A stretch of 43,563 nt of DNA from Kiritimatiellia bacterium (GTDB lineage: Bacteria; Verrucomicrobiota; Kiritimatiellia; RFP12; UBA1067), in contig JAFXTB010000136.1 of NCBI GenBank assembly GCA_017525225.1, positions 1 to 43,563 on the forward strand. The letters are read 5' to 3'. The notes below the pieces were generated by a model. That model was not told where the DNA came from, did no database searches, and saw only the letters and a program-made list of their open reading frames with translations. Shown here in pieces: positions 8,516-17,100 of this stretch. The position numbers and the translations under genes were made by a program. The stretch's first letter is position 1. Every line of letters starts with the position of its first letter.

Positions 8516-9682
8516 TCACTTGATCACGCGCACGCGGATCACGGCGGGTGACGCCTTTAGCGCCTCCACGACGTCTGCCGGCACGGGCGAATCCACGTCG
8601 ATGAGCGTGTAGGCGAAGTCGCCCCTGCTCTTGTTGGCGATGGCGTCGATGTTCACCTTGGCGTTGCCGAGTATGGATGTGAACTGGCCGATCATGTTGG
8701 CCTCGTTCTTGTGGCAGATCGCGATGCGCCCGGCCCGGTTGCACGGCCCGAGCGAGCAGGCGGGGTAGTTCACCGAATTGACGATGTTGCCGTTCTCGAG
8801 GTAGTCGCGCATCTCCTTGACGGCCATCACCGCGCAGTTGTCCTCGGCCTCCTCGGTGGAGGCGCCGAGGTGCGGTATCACGAGGCAGCCCTTCTGCCCG
8901 GCCGTGGTGGCGTTGGGGAAGTCGGAGACATACTTGCGCACCTTGCCGTCGGCGATGGCGACGAGAAGGTCCTTCTCGTTCACGAGCGCATCGCGCGCGG
9001 CATTCACTATTATCACGCCGCGCTTCATCATCGCGATGGCCTCGGCGTTGATCATCCCCTTGGTGGAATCCAGCGCCGGCACGTGTATCGTGATGAAATC
9101 GCACGCGCGGTAGATGGCCTCCACGTTCTTGCAGTGCTTGACGGCGCGGCTCAGGTTCCAGGCGGCGTCGACCGAGAGATACGGATCGTATCCGAACACC
9201 TCCATGCCGAGCGCCACGGCGGCGTTGGCGACCTTCTGGCCGATCGCCCCGAGGCCGATTACGCCCAGCTTCTTTCCTTCGATCTCCGTTCCAGCAAATG
9301 CCTTTTTAGCCTTCTCGGCCGTCTTGTTAATGGCCGGGTCCGCCGCATTCTCACGCACCCACTCGATGCCGCCGACTATGTCGCGGCTCGCGAGCAGGAG
9401 CGCCGCTATCACAAGCTCCTTGACGCCGTTGGCGTTCGCGCCCGGCGTGTTGAACACGACTACGCCCTTCTTGGCGTATTCGGCATGGGGTATGTTGTTG
9501 ACCCCCGCCCCTGCGCGCGCCACGGCAAGCAGGTTGGCGCCGGGCGTCATCTCGTCCATCTTCGCGCTGCGCACGAAGACCGCATCGGCCTCGGCGAAGT
9601 TCTCGGTACGTTGGTAGGCGTCCGACAGTTTCCCTAGCCCCACCTCCGCGATGGGATTCAGACACGTGTATTTCCAGTTCAT
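8516..9682 (-). CDS. serA: D-3-phosphoglycerate dehydrogenase
   Basis: 388 residues from ATG 9682; the frame opens 16 codons earlier but that part is the untranslated leader. It oxidises 3-phosphoglycerate to 3-phosphohydroxypyruvate, the first step of serine synthesis. The NAD-binding motif GLGAIG is at residues 143-148. The substrate loop RAGAGVNNI and the catalytic-region segments NAARDALVNE and HLGASTEEAE are intact. A C-terminal ACT domain (about 316-388, ANMIGQFTSILGNAKVNIDA) gives the short SerA type without the extra intervening domain. It heads a two-gene unit with the F-family membrane protein. An extended -10 element at 9745-9753 is the likely promoter. Confidence 0.95.
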   Translation of the reverse strand: MNWKYTCLNPIAEVGLGKLSDAYQRTENFAEADAVFVRSAKMDEMTPGANLLAVARAGAGVNNIPHAEYAKKGVVVFNTPGANANGVKELVIAALLLASRDIVGGIEWVRENAADPAINKTAEKAKKAFAGTEIEGKKLGVIGLGAIGQKVANAAVALGMEVFGYDPYLSVDAAWNLSRAVKHCKNVEAIYRACDFITIHVPALDSTKGMINAEAIAMMKRGVIIVNAARDALVNEKDLLVAIADGKVRKYVSDFPNATTAGQKGCLVIPHLGASTEEAEDNCAVMAVKEMRDYLENGNIVNSVNYPACSLGPCNRAGRIAICHKNEANMIGQFTSILGNAKVNIDAIANKSRGDFAYTLIDVDSPVPADVVEALKASPAVIRVRVIK

Positions 9683-9744
9683 TCTCTGTTCTCTTTCATT
9701 ATAGAGTTTATCGTTGAAAGGCGGGCACACGCCCGGAAGCGCGT

Positions 9745-9753
9745 ATTATACCA
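9745..9753 (-). promoter_or_regulatory. serA: Extended -10 promoter element upstream of serA
   Basis: The minus strand reads TGGTATAAT, a full extended -10 motif, with no recognisable -35. A second TATAAT lies at 9698-9703, closer to the ATG, and is an alternative. The leader predicted from the first site contains a small hairpin, CGGGC/GCCCG at 9722-9735. Confidence 0.55.
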
Positions 9754-9797
9754 CAAATACGGCACCTGCGGCGCATTTTTCCCGAAGCGGTCCAGTG

Positions 9798-10916
9798 CTA
9801 GGGTATGCTCTTCGTGGCGGCGGATGACAGCTCGCGGTACGCCGAAAGCGTCGCCTCCGCCATTTTCTCGAAGGAGAACTTCTCCAGCGCCGGCCTGCGG
9901 AGGTCCCCGAACCTCATCCTCGACACGCGTACGATCGCCGCGGCGAACCCCTCCGCGCCAGACTTCGGATCCACCAGCGCACCGTTGACGCCGTCCTCGA
10001 CGATGTCAAGCGCGCCGCCGAACGCCGCCGCCACGACCGGACGATCCATCGCCAGCGCCTCCGCCATAGACCGTCCGAACGCCTCTGGCTTGCAGGTGTT
10101 TGCGCTCACGACCACGTCTGCCATCGAAAGGCACTCCGCCGCCAGCGACTGGTGCCCCGCGAACACGACGCGATCTTCAAGACCGAGATCGGCGACGAGA
10201 CGCCTGAGATCCCGCTCCACGTCCCTCCTGAGCCGTTCAGCCTCGCCCACGATGACGGTCTTGATGCCGGGGATGTCGCGCGCGGCCATCGCCGTGGCCC
10301 GGATGAGCGTATCGTACCCTTTGAGTTGGGTTATGCGGCCAAGCCCCATGACGACGTATCGGCCATCAAGTCCCCATTGCGCCCGCTTGTCCGCGATGAA
10401 CCCGCCATCGAGGCGCGACGGATCGAACCTGGCGCGGTCGATGGCGCGGGGAATCACGCGCAACCGCGATTCGTCAAGGCCGTATGCGCGCCTGAGATGG
10501 TCCGCGATGTATACGGAGGGCGTAACGACCAGATCGCCGAACGTCATCACCTTGGAATAGGGCGATACGGAATTCGCGCCATGAGGGAACGATATCCAGG
10601 GCAGATGCAGGGTGCGGTTCGCCCACAGGAAGAGCCATGCCGGCACGCGGGAGTGCGCACATACGACGTCAGGCCGCTCCCTTTCCAGAAGGCCGCGCAG
10701 CTTCGCCGCGCGCGAAAAGTATGTAAGAGGGTTCTTGGACTTCACATCCAGCGGCACATGCCGGCCGCCATCCGCCTCGATGCTGGCCGCCATTCTGCCG
10801 CCAGATGAGACCACCACGTTCTGCCAGCCAGCCCCTACGAGAATACGATTCACTTCGGCGACACCCCGCTCGACGCCGCCTTGCTCCATCGCTGGTACTA
10901 GCTGTAGAGTCTTCAA
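9798..10916 (-). CDS. GT4-family glycosyltransferase
   Basis: 372 residues. The proposed start is TTG at 10916, which gives the N-terminus LKTLQLVPAMEQGGVERGV typical of GT4 enzymes. The frame continues further upstream only inside the TPR gene, so the longer version is rejected. The donor-binding signature PEAFGRSMAEALAMDRPVVA and the preceding domain (VMGLGRITQLKGYDTLI) show a GT-B fold. It would transfer a sugar from a nucleotide donor, probably for lipopolysaccharide or another surface glycan. It is the third gene after pcnB and the TPR protein, with its start 4 bp beyond the TPR stop, so coupling is likely. The TTG start is unusual and no clear ribosome-binding site is seen. Confidence 0.85.
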   Translation of the reverse strand: MKTLQLVPAMEQGGVERGVAEVNRILVGAGWQNVVVSSGGRMAASIEADGGRHVPLDVKSKNPLTYFSRAAKLRGLLERERPDVVCAHSRVPAWLFLWANRTLHLPWISFPHGANSVSPYSKVMTFGDLVVTPSVYIADHLRRAYGLDESRLRVIPRAIDRARFDPSRLDGGFIADKRAQWGLDGRYVVMGLGRITQLKGYDTLIRATAMAARDIPGIKTVIVGEAERLRRDVERDLRRLVADLGLEDRVVFAGHQSLAAECLSMADVVVSANTCKPEAFGRSMAEALAMDRPVVAAAFGGALDIVEDGVNGALVDPKSGAEGFAAAIVRVSRMRFGDLRRPALEKFSFEKMAEATLSAYRELSSAATKSIP

Positions 10917-10920
10917 ACCG

Positions 10921-11775
10921 TCATTTGGCAGGCGCCGCAGGCTTCGCATCAGGAGTCTTAACGGCCTTAACGGCTTCAGCGGCCTTAGGAGCCTCAGGAG
11001 CCTTTGCAGGTGCAGCGGCCTTGGGCACCTCAGGAGCTTTAATGGCCTTATCGGCGTTAAGGGCCTTCTCGGCGGCATCCGCGGCATCGAACAGCGAGCG
11101 CTGGGCGCGACCGGGTTCATACCGCTTGACGGCATCGATGAGGCGATCGACGCGCGCTTCGGCCATTGCATCGTCCTTGAGCCCCGCCTTGATCGCCTCG
11201 AGCGCCTTTACCGCACCAGCCTTGTCGCCAGCAAGCGCCTGGCAGCGCGCCTTGCCGAGCTTTGCGGTGAGGGCGAGGAAGGAGTTGGTCTTGGAGCCGT
11301 CGTTGAATGCCGCGAACGCGTCGCCGGCCTCCTTGAACTTGCCGAGACCCTCCAGCGAGTACGCACGGCCGATCTCGGCCACGTCCGCGAACGCGGGGAT
11401 CTTGGCCGCCTTTGCGACAAGGCCCTCATAGGTGTCGAGGGCGTCCTGGTAGCGTTCGGCGTCGTAGTACGACTTCGCGAGGCGGAGCTTGAGCGCGGGA
11501 CCGACCTTCGAGGATCCGTAACTCGATACGGCCGCCTCCAGGTCGTCCGTTGAATATGCGTTTACAAGCGCCGCGTTCGCCGCCACATCGCGCGAACGGA
11601 AGTAGCCGCGTACCCCGTAGAACGCCGCGACCACCGCACCCGCGATCATCAGCATTGTCAGCGTGGACTTGCCTTCCTTGACCCACCAGTCCCAGAGCGG
11701 GAGCAGTTCCGGAGCCTTCTTGATGAAGTCCGGGATGTATTCAGGGACGTTTTCCTTTTTCGTTTCTTCGCTCAT
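10921..11775 (-). CDS. TPR-containing membrane-anchored protein
   Basis: 284 residues. A short charged N-terminus is followed by one membrane segment at about 39-56 (TLTMLMIAGAVVAAFYGV), then helical TPR-like repeats (LRLAKSYYDAERYQDALDTY, IGRAYSLEGLGKFKEAGDAF). From about residue 226 there is a low-complexity tail of Ala, Pro, Lys and Glu (APEVPKAAAPAKAPEAPKAA). The layout resembles YfgM/TPR_21-like proteins that assist envelope protein folding or assembly, but the match is only at fold level. The start ATG overlaps the pcnB stop in ATGA, indicating translational coupling. The repetitive tail could vary in length between strains. Confidence 0.7.
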   Translation of the reverse strand: MSEETKKENVPEYIPDFIKKAPELLPLWDWWVKEGKSTLTMLMIAGAVVAAFYGVRGYFRSRDVAANAALVNAYSTDDLEAAVSSYGSSKVGPALKLRLAKSYYDAERYQDALDTYEGLVAKAAKIPAFADVAEIGRAYSLEGLGKFKEAGDAFAAFNDGSKTNSFLALTAKLGKARCQALAGDKAGAVKALEAIKAGLKDDAMAEARVDRLIDAVKRYEPGRAQRSLFDAADAAEKALNADKAIKAPEVPKAAAPAKAPEAPKAAEAVKAVKTPDAKPAAPAK

Positions 11776-12965
11776 TTTTCATCACCTTGCTGGTTGTACA
11801 GATCGGCCCACTGGTCGAGCACCTGCTCGCTCAGGCCTTCGGCGCGCGCGACAATGCGGTTGTAGTCGAGCGCATCCGGGAAATCACGGTGTCCAACGAA
11901 CCTCCAGCGGCCGTCTGCAGGCTTCTGCCGGAAGCGTCTCGTCGAATCTATCATGAAGATGGCCGGGAAATATGTCGCCTTGGGGATCTTGAGGGAGGAT
12001 AGCATCGTGCCTAGCGCCTTGCGCGAGCCGATCTTGCGCGCCATGGCGGTGTAGAGCACCGCCGCGCGCAGCCCGTTCGGCACATCGTAGCCACGCTCGT
12101 GCATGGCCTTCTCGAAGCGGTCCAGCACCGACATGTACAGCCATGTCGACGAATCCTCGCCGCCGTCGCCGTCGATGAAATCGGAAAGGTCGGGCAGGAG
12201 GTCGTGCAAAAGCCCGTACCTGTACATCATCTTGAAGGCCTTCGTGCCTGCGCCGTACGAGAAAAGGCGGAACACCTCCTCGCAGACGCGCGGCGGCGCC
12301 GCGGTGGTGATGCATGAATGGAGCTTGCGTATCGCCTTTTCCGTATTCTTCTCGATCGTGAAGTCCAGCCTGGACGAGAACTTGATGGCGCGCATCATGC
12401 GCACAGGATCCTCGCGGAAGCGGATCATCGGGTCGCCGATTGACCGGATCACGCGCCGCTTGAGGTCCTCCAGACCGCCCACATAGTCGATCACGGCAAA
12501 CGTCTTTATATCGTAGAAAAGGCCGTTTACCGTGAAATCGCGCCGGTTGGCGTCCGTCTCCGGGGTGCCGTACGTATTGTCCTCCATCGGGCCTTCGGCG
12601 GCATGTGCGATGATGTCGCCCACACTCTGCGAACTGGCGCGGAAGGTCGCCGTCTCTATCACCTTCTGGCCGAAGCGCACATGCGCGAGACGGAACCGGC
12701 GGCCTATGAGGAAGCAGTTGCGGAAGGCCCGTCTCACCTCGTTCGGATGTGCGGAAGTGCCCACGTCGAAGTCCTTCGGCACACGGCCAAGCAGGAGATC
12801 CCGTACCCCGCCGCCGACAAGGTACGCCTCGTAGCCGAGGTCGGAAAGACGGTACAAAACACGCAAGGCGTCCGGATCAATGTTCTTGCGCGAAATGCAA
12901 TGATCCGGGCGCGCGCATACTATCGGCCCTTTCTTCGGCTTGTTTCGTCTGAAAAATTCAAACAT
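11772..12965 (-). CDS. pcnB: Poly(A) polymerase / tRNA nucleotidyltransferase family protein
   Basis: 397 residues. The class II nucleotidyltransferase head is complete: GGGVRDLLLG at 51-60, the metal-binding DFD at 65-67, and the RRDFTVNGLFYD and RFREDPVRMMRAIKF motifs of the neck region. A basic N-terminus (FFRRNKPKKGP) and the long C-terminal part resemble PcnB, which adds poly(A) tails that promote RNA decay. CCA-adding activity cannot be excluded from sequence alone. It is first in an operon with the TPR protein and the glycosyltransferase. A promoter at 12978-13006 leaves a very short leader with no Shine-Dalgarno sequence. Confidence 0.85.
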   Translation of the reverse strand: MFEFFRRNKPKKGPIVCARPDHCISRKNIDPDALRVLYRLSDLGYEAYLVGGGVRDLLLGRVPKDFDVGTSAHPNEVRRAFRNCFLIGRRFRLAHVRFGQKVIETATFRASSQSVGDIIAHAAEGPMEDNTYGTPETDANRRDFTVNGLFYDIKTFAVIDYVGGLEDLKRRVIRSIGDPMIRFREDPVRMMRAIKFSSRLDFTIEKNTEKAIRKLHSCITTAAPPRVCEEVFRLFSYGAGTKAFKMMYRYGLLHDLLPDLSDFIDGDGGEDSSTWLYMSVLDRFEKAMHERGYDVPNGLRAAVLYTAMARKIGSRKALGTMLSSLKIPKATYFPAIFMIDSTRRFRQKPADGRWRFVGHRDFPDALDYNRIVARAEGLSEQVLDQWADLYNQQGDEK

Positions 12966-12977
12966 GAATTGGGGGAT

Positions 12978-13006
12978 ATTATGCCAAAAAAACGTCCCGA
13001 AAGCAA
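12978..13006 (-). promoter_or_regulatory. pcnB: Sigma70-type promoter of pcnB
   Basis: TTGCTT (13001-13006) and CATAAT (12978-12983) on the minus strand are spaced by 17 bp, and TGG precedes the -10. The -10 ends 12 nt before the ATG, so the mRNA leader would be only about 5 nt. Confidence 0.7.
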
Positions 13007-13027
13007 GCGCGGAGAGGAATCAATCTC

Positions 13028-13864
13028 TCAACGGCCCATCCCGAGCGCGGAAAACATGGCAGAGATGTCAGGTTCCAGCCCCGTCCAGATGCGGAAAGCC
13101 GCCGCGCCCTGGTGGACGAGCATCCCCAGTCCTCCCACGGCTCGGGCCCCCGCCGCGCGAGCCGCCGCAAGGGTGGCCGTCTCGCGGCGCACCGGTATCA
13201 GATCGTACACCGTCTGCCCGGCATGCAGCAACTCCTGCGGCACGGCGGAGGGATCGTCGGGCTTAAGACCGAGCGGGGTCGCGTTGACTACCAGATCCGC
13301 CTCTTCCACCGCCCGGCATGTCTCGGGATCATCCACGCCGCCTAGATCCACCATCCGCGCCGCGCATTCCGTCCGGCGCAACTCGGCGACCAGCGACTCC
13401 GCCCTCGAACGCGTGCGGTTGGATACCGCCAGCTCGGCGCATCCGGCGTCGCGGCAGGCCACGGATACCGCCCGGGCCGCGCCTCCGGCGCCAAGCAGGA
13501 CTATACGCGCACCCGCGAACCGGAAGCCGCATTCCTCGAGCGACAGCCTGAACCCGGCGCCATCGGTGTTGTAGCCGGTCGTTGTGCCATCGGCGGCGAA
13601 AAGCACCGTGTTCGCCGCCGCGCAATGGACCGCGGAATCGTCAAGCCGGTCGAGAAGCGGCAGCACGGCCTCCTTGTGGGGAATGGTACAGTTGATTCCC
13701 CGGTAACCCTCGGCGGCGAAGCGCCTGAGCACCGAAGGCAGGTCCTGCGGGGTTACGTCGAAGGCGCCATACGTTCCGTCGAAACCGATCGCGCGGAAGC
13801 TCGCCGAATGCATCGCCGGCGAAAGGGAATGGCCGACGGGGTGCCCGATGACTGCGAATTTCAC
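13028..13864 (-). CDS. aroE: Shikimate dehydrogenase
   Basis: 278 residues from GTG 13864, supported by AAGGGG 9 nt upstream. It reduces 3-dehydroshikimate to shikimate with NADPH in aromatic amino-acid synthesis. The shikimate-binding start VIGHPVGHSLSPAMHS is present, with K64 in INCTIPHKEAV and D101 in YNTDGAGF. The dinucleotide motif is GAGGAAR (125-131), followed by SNRTRSRA, an NADP-type loop. The length is normal for the family. It follows the ACT-domain gene with a 6-nt gap, giving a two-gene unit of amino-acid synthesis functions. Confidence 0.95.
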   Translation of the reverse strand: MKFAVIGHPVGHSLSPAMHSASFRAIGFDGTYGAFDVTPQDLPSVLRRFAAEGYRGINCTIPHKEAVLPLLDRLDDSAVHCAAANTVLFAADGTTTGYNTDGAGFRLSLEECGFRFAGARIVLLGAGGAARAVSVACRDAGCAELAVSNRTRSRAESLVAELRRTECAARMVDLGGVDDPETCRAVEEADLVVNATPLGLKPDDPSAVPQELLHAGQTVYDLIPVRRETATLAAARAAGARAVGGLGMLVHQGAAAFRIWTGLEPDISAMFSALGMGR

Positions 13865-13870
13865 GGCGCT

Positions 13871-14131
13871 TCACCCCTTGCGGCGCGCAGTGACCTCTAT
13901 CACGTTGACCTGGTTCTGCAGCTGCACGATGATCTGGCGTATGACGCGGTCGTTGCCCAGAAGGTCGATCTTCATGCGCGACACCGTGCCATCCTCGGTC
14001 GGACCGACGGAGAGCGTCTGGATGTTGTAGCCTCGCCCCGATATCAGGCCCACTATGCGTGCCAGCACGCCGGGCTTGTTCTCGACGAAGCAGTTGAGCC
14101 GATGTAGTTCTTCTTTCATATACGACGCCAT
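13871..14131 (-). CDS. ilvN: Short acetolactate synthase regulatory subunit (single ACT domain)
   Basis: 86 residues. An ACT domain of the acetolactate synthase small-subunit type fills the protein (LNCFVENKPGVLARIVGLIS, then GYNIQTLSVGPTEDGTVSRM). Usual IlvN/IlvH proteins have about 160 residues with a second regulatory domain. This one stops after the first, at the length of the E. coli IlvM type. It probably pairs with IlvB, encoded at 26122-27858 about 12 kb away on the same strand. ATG 14131 is taken as the start; a second ATG four codons later is possible. Neither has a clear ribosome-binding site. Transcription probably starts from the extended -10 element at 14151-14159. Confidence 0.85.
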   Translation of the reverse strand: MASYMKEELHRLNCFVENKPGVLARIVGLISGRGYNIQTLSVGPTEDGTVSRMKIDLLGNDRVIRQIIVQLQNQVNVIEVTARRKG

Positions 14132-14150
14132 GCTTGGCTTTGAGGGCGAT

Positions 14151-14159
14151 AGTATACCA
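14151..14159 (-). promoter_or_regulatory. Extended -10 promoter element of the ilvN-aroE unit
   Basis: The minus strand reads TGGTATACT, an extended -10 element. The leader to the ATG at 14131 would be about 12 nt. No convincing -35 is seen, as expected for TGn-type promoters. Confidence 0.5.
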
Positions 14160-14185
14160 TAACTTCGCCCCCCTGTGTGGAAATT

Positions 14186-17100
14186 TCAGTTCTCCGGCGT
14201 GACGAATATCTCGCAGGCCCAGATGTTTCCCGGCGCGGAACCGTCAAGCGAAACGACATTGTCGCCGGACTTCAGCGCTGAAAGCGGGAACGTCCACTTC
14301 GCCGCCGCCGTGGATCTACGGGTGGGCCGTCTGGGAATCCACTTGTCGAGCTCCGTTTCGACCATGCCTTCCGGCGCGATGCCGTTCAGTCGCACCGATG
14401 CCTGTTCGGCGGCCGAGAGCGGACGGTCGCTGCCGACGGCCACCGCCACCGTCCCCTTCTCCGGCGGCGTGCCGGCAGGGATGTGCAGCGCGACGCGGCT
14501 TGAAAGCGCGCACGGAGTCTGCCTGGCCTGGAGCCGACTGGAGAGCGCGCTGTCGCAGAACGATACGGGGTATGCGCGCGCCTCGCGCGCGAAGCGCTCG
14601 CGCGTCCAGGCACCTTCGACGAGCGCACGGCCCATGTCCGTCATCCTATTCGGATAGCGCGCGATGTCGAAGTGGTTGAAGAAGTAGAATCCATCCGCGC
14701 CCTCGGCGAACATGCGTTCCAGCCATCCGCAGTATTCGGGATACGTGATCGCGCGGCGGCTATGGAAATGCCCTTCGTCCATGAACGCCTGGTCGCAGCC
14801 GGCGATCACCTTGACGCGCGGGTTCGCCGCCGCCACGATCTTGCGCCAATCGGCCATCGGCAGACCGAAGTCGATCGATTCCCAGAAGTTGCACATGATC
14901 AGCACGTCGATCAACCCCTCGCGCGCCCATGCCTCGAAATCCGTGCCGTAGGCGCGGGCGGCGTCTGGACGGCTCGTCACGCGCGCACCGATCTGCACGG
15001 GATGCCCGCGACGCCTGGCCACCTCGTCCACGAGCGCCTTCGTCCGGCGCATCACCTCCGTGAGGCAATGCGCCTGCTCGCGTTCCCTGCCCGGCGTGAG
15101 ATGGTTCGCGAAGCGCATCCAGTCAAGTTCGATGCCATCGGCGTCGTAGCGTTCAAGAGCCTCCTTGATGAATGCGAGCATCAGCTCGCGCACCTCCTTG
15201 TGCGAATAGTCCAGGGCGAATCTCGCCCAGTTGCCCTTGCCGTCCGGCACGGCCCCGGGACGACGCCAGAATTCAGGATGCCTGCGCGCGAAGAACGATG
15301 TCGCGCAGGTGTTGGTGTTGTCCGCGCCGTGTATGTCGTTCATGCGTATCGATATCCAGGGTATGACGCCCTTCTCGCGGGCCCGAGCGATCATCGCCGC
15401 GTTGTGGTCGAATCCGGATTTCGCCATCTTCTCCACAACGTCGATGAACCTGTCGTGCCGCGGATCCTTTTCACCCTCCCTGCATCCGCACAGGCGGTGC
15501 ACCTGCCACTGCTGGTCGAACACCTTAGAATCGTAGTACACCGTCTGTCCGTTGATGTTGACGAAGTAGTGCGTAACCGGTCCCTTGAGCCACTGGTCCA
15601 CGTATGTGTTCACGGTGGCCCTCGTTATCGGCGTATCGTAGCTGTTCTGCGTATGCCGCGCCATGAACTGGTTGCAATCCTCGTTGAGAACGACCCAGCG
15701 CGCAGGGTCCGGGGGTGGCGCTGGACGCCTGGCGGCGGCCGCGCCTGCGGCTAGAGCGGCGGGGCGGCGCTTCGCGGCGGCGGCCACATCCGGTGCCATC
15801 GCGGAAAGCGGACGCTTCTTGAAAGCGGCATGGACGGCGTCGATCTCCCGGTCGATCGCATCCTTCCTCCCAGGCCAGCCGGAGAAGTCGCCGGTGTCCA
15901 GCAGGCTGGAGATCTGGGACTCGACGATCCGGAACGTCTCCTCGGCGCAGCGGCGGATCGGCTCGTACACGTGGGCGCGGCAATACGGCGCATCGCCGTT
16001 CTCCTTGAGCGTCCGTTCGAAATCGGGGTTTGTCTCGTAGGATGCGCGCATCTTCGCGAGCGAGTCGTTCAGCGAGTATTCAGGCGAGCTCTCAAGCAGA
16101 TCCGCAAGACCGTGGAGAAGCTTCCGGAGATCGGCGGCCTGGCGGCGGATGCGCGCATCGAGCGCGGCGGCGCGGCGGCGGCCAAGGCGCGTGCGCTCGG
16201 CGAGGTCCAGCGCCAGGCGCGCGAGGCCGAGGTTCAAGAGGCGCGACTCGGCCGAACGCGCAAGGTCGATCGCGTCGCGCGTCGCGCGGCCGTCGGCCGT
16301 GGTCCAGTCGAAGGCGGAAAGATCCTCAAGCAGCGCGATGAGCCCTGCCTCGTGTGGTGAAAGCTGCTGCACGTTCCAGCGGTTCGCGCGCATGCGCTTG
16401 TCACCGAAGTCGCACAGCGTGGCGCCGCGAAGGTTGGCATACGGGGCTGGATAGTCTGCATAGAGCGGCTTGCTGCCGATGCACAGATGCCACGAATCCG
16501 CAGGGAGCGCGGGCAGGATGCGCCGCCAGAGGCCTTCCATGCGCGCGGCCTTGTCCACGCCATAGCGGCGACGGCAGAAACCGGCGAGGAAGCGGCCGAT
16601 GTCGGGATCGGATGGGTCCCAGGCCATCGCCGGAAAGTAGTCGAGCATGAGGATGTCGGAATGGGAGGTCTCCGGCCAGTAGAACAGGCCCTTGCACATT
16701 GGGTCCGCCGCTGCGATGGGTATGCGGCGCGCGAGCGTGGGATAGTTGCCGCGCAGATCGTTGTGCGCCTCGTAGGCGTGGAATATGCCGAACATCCACG
16801 GGAAACGGCCCACTACGCCCCAGTTGACGAAGTTGTTCTCGCGCGACTCCGGCAGGTCGGCTATATAGTCGAATATGATCGTGTTGGCGGGATCGAGCGT
16901 GTCCACGAGCTTGCGCACGTATTCCGGCTTCCACCAGCGGGAATCACGGAAATCCCACGTGCCCACGAGCAGCGGGGCGTTGGGATAGTGCTCGCGCAGC
17001 GTGGCGGAGATGCGCCGGTAGTTGTACCACTTGAGCTCGAAGTTGCGGCGGTGGTCGTTGCCGTAGTAGTTGCGCTCGCCCAGTGCGACGGTATGGAACA

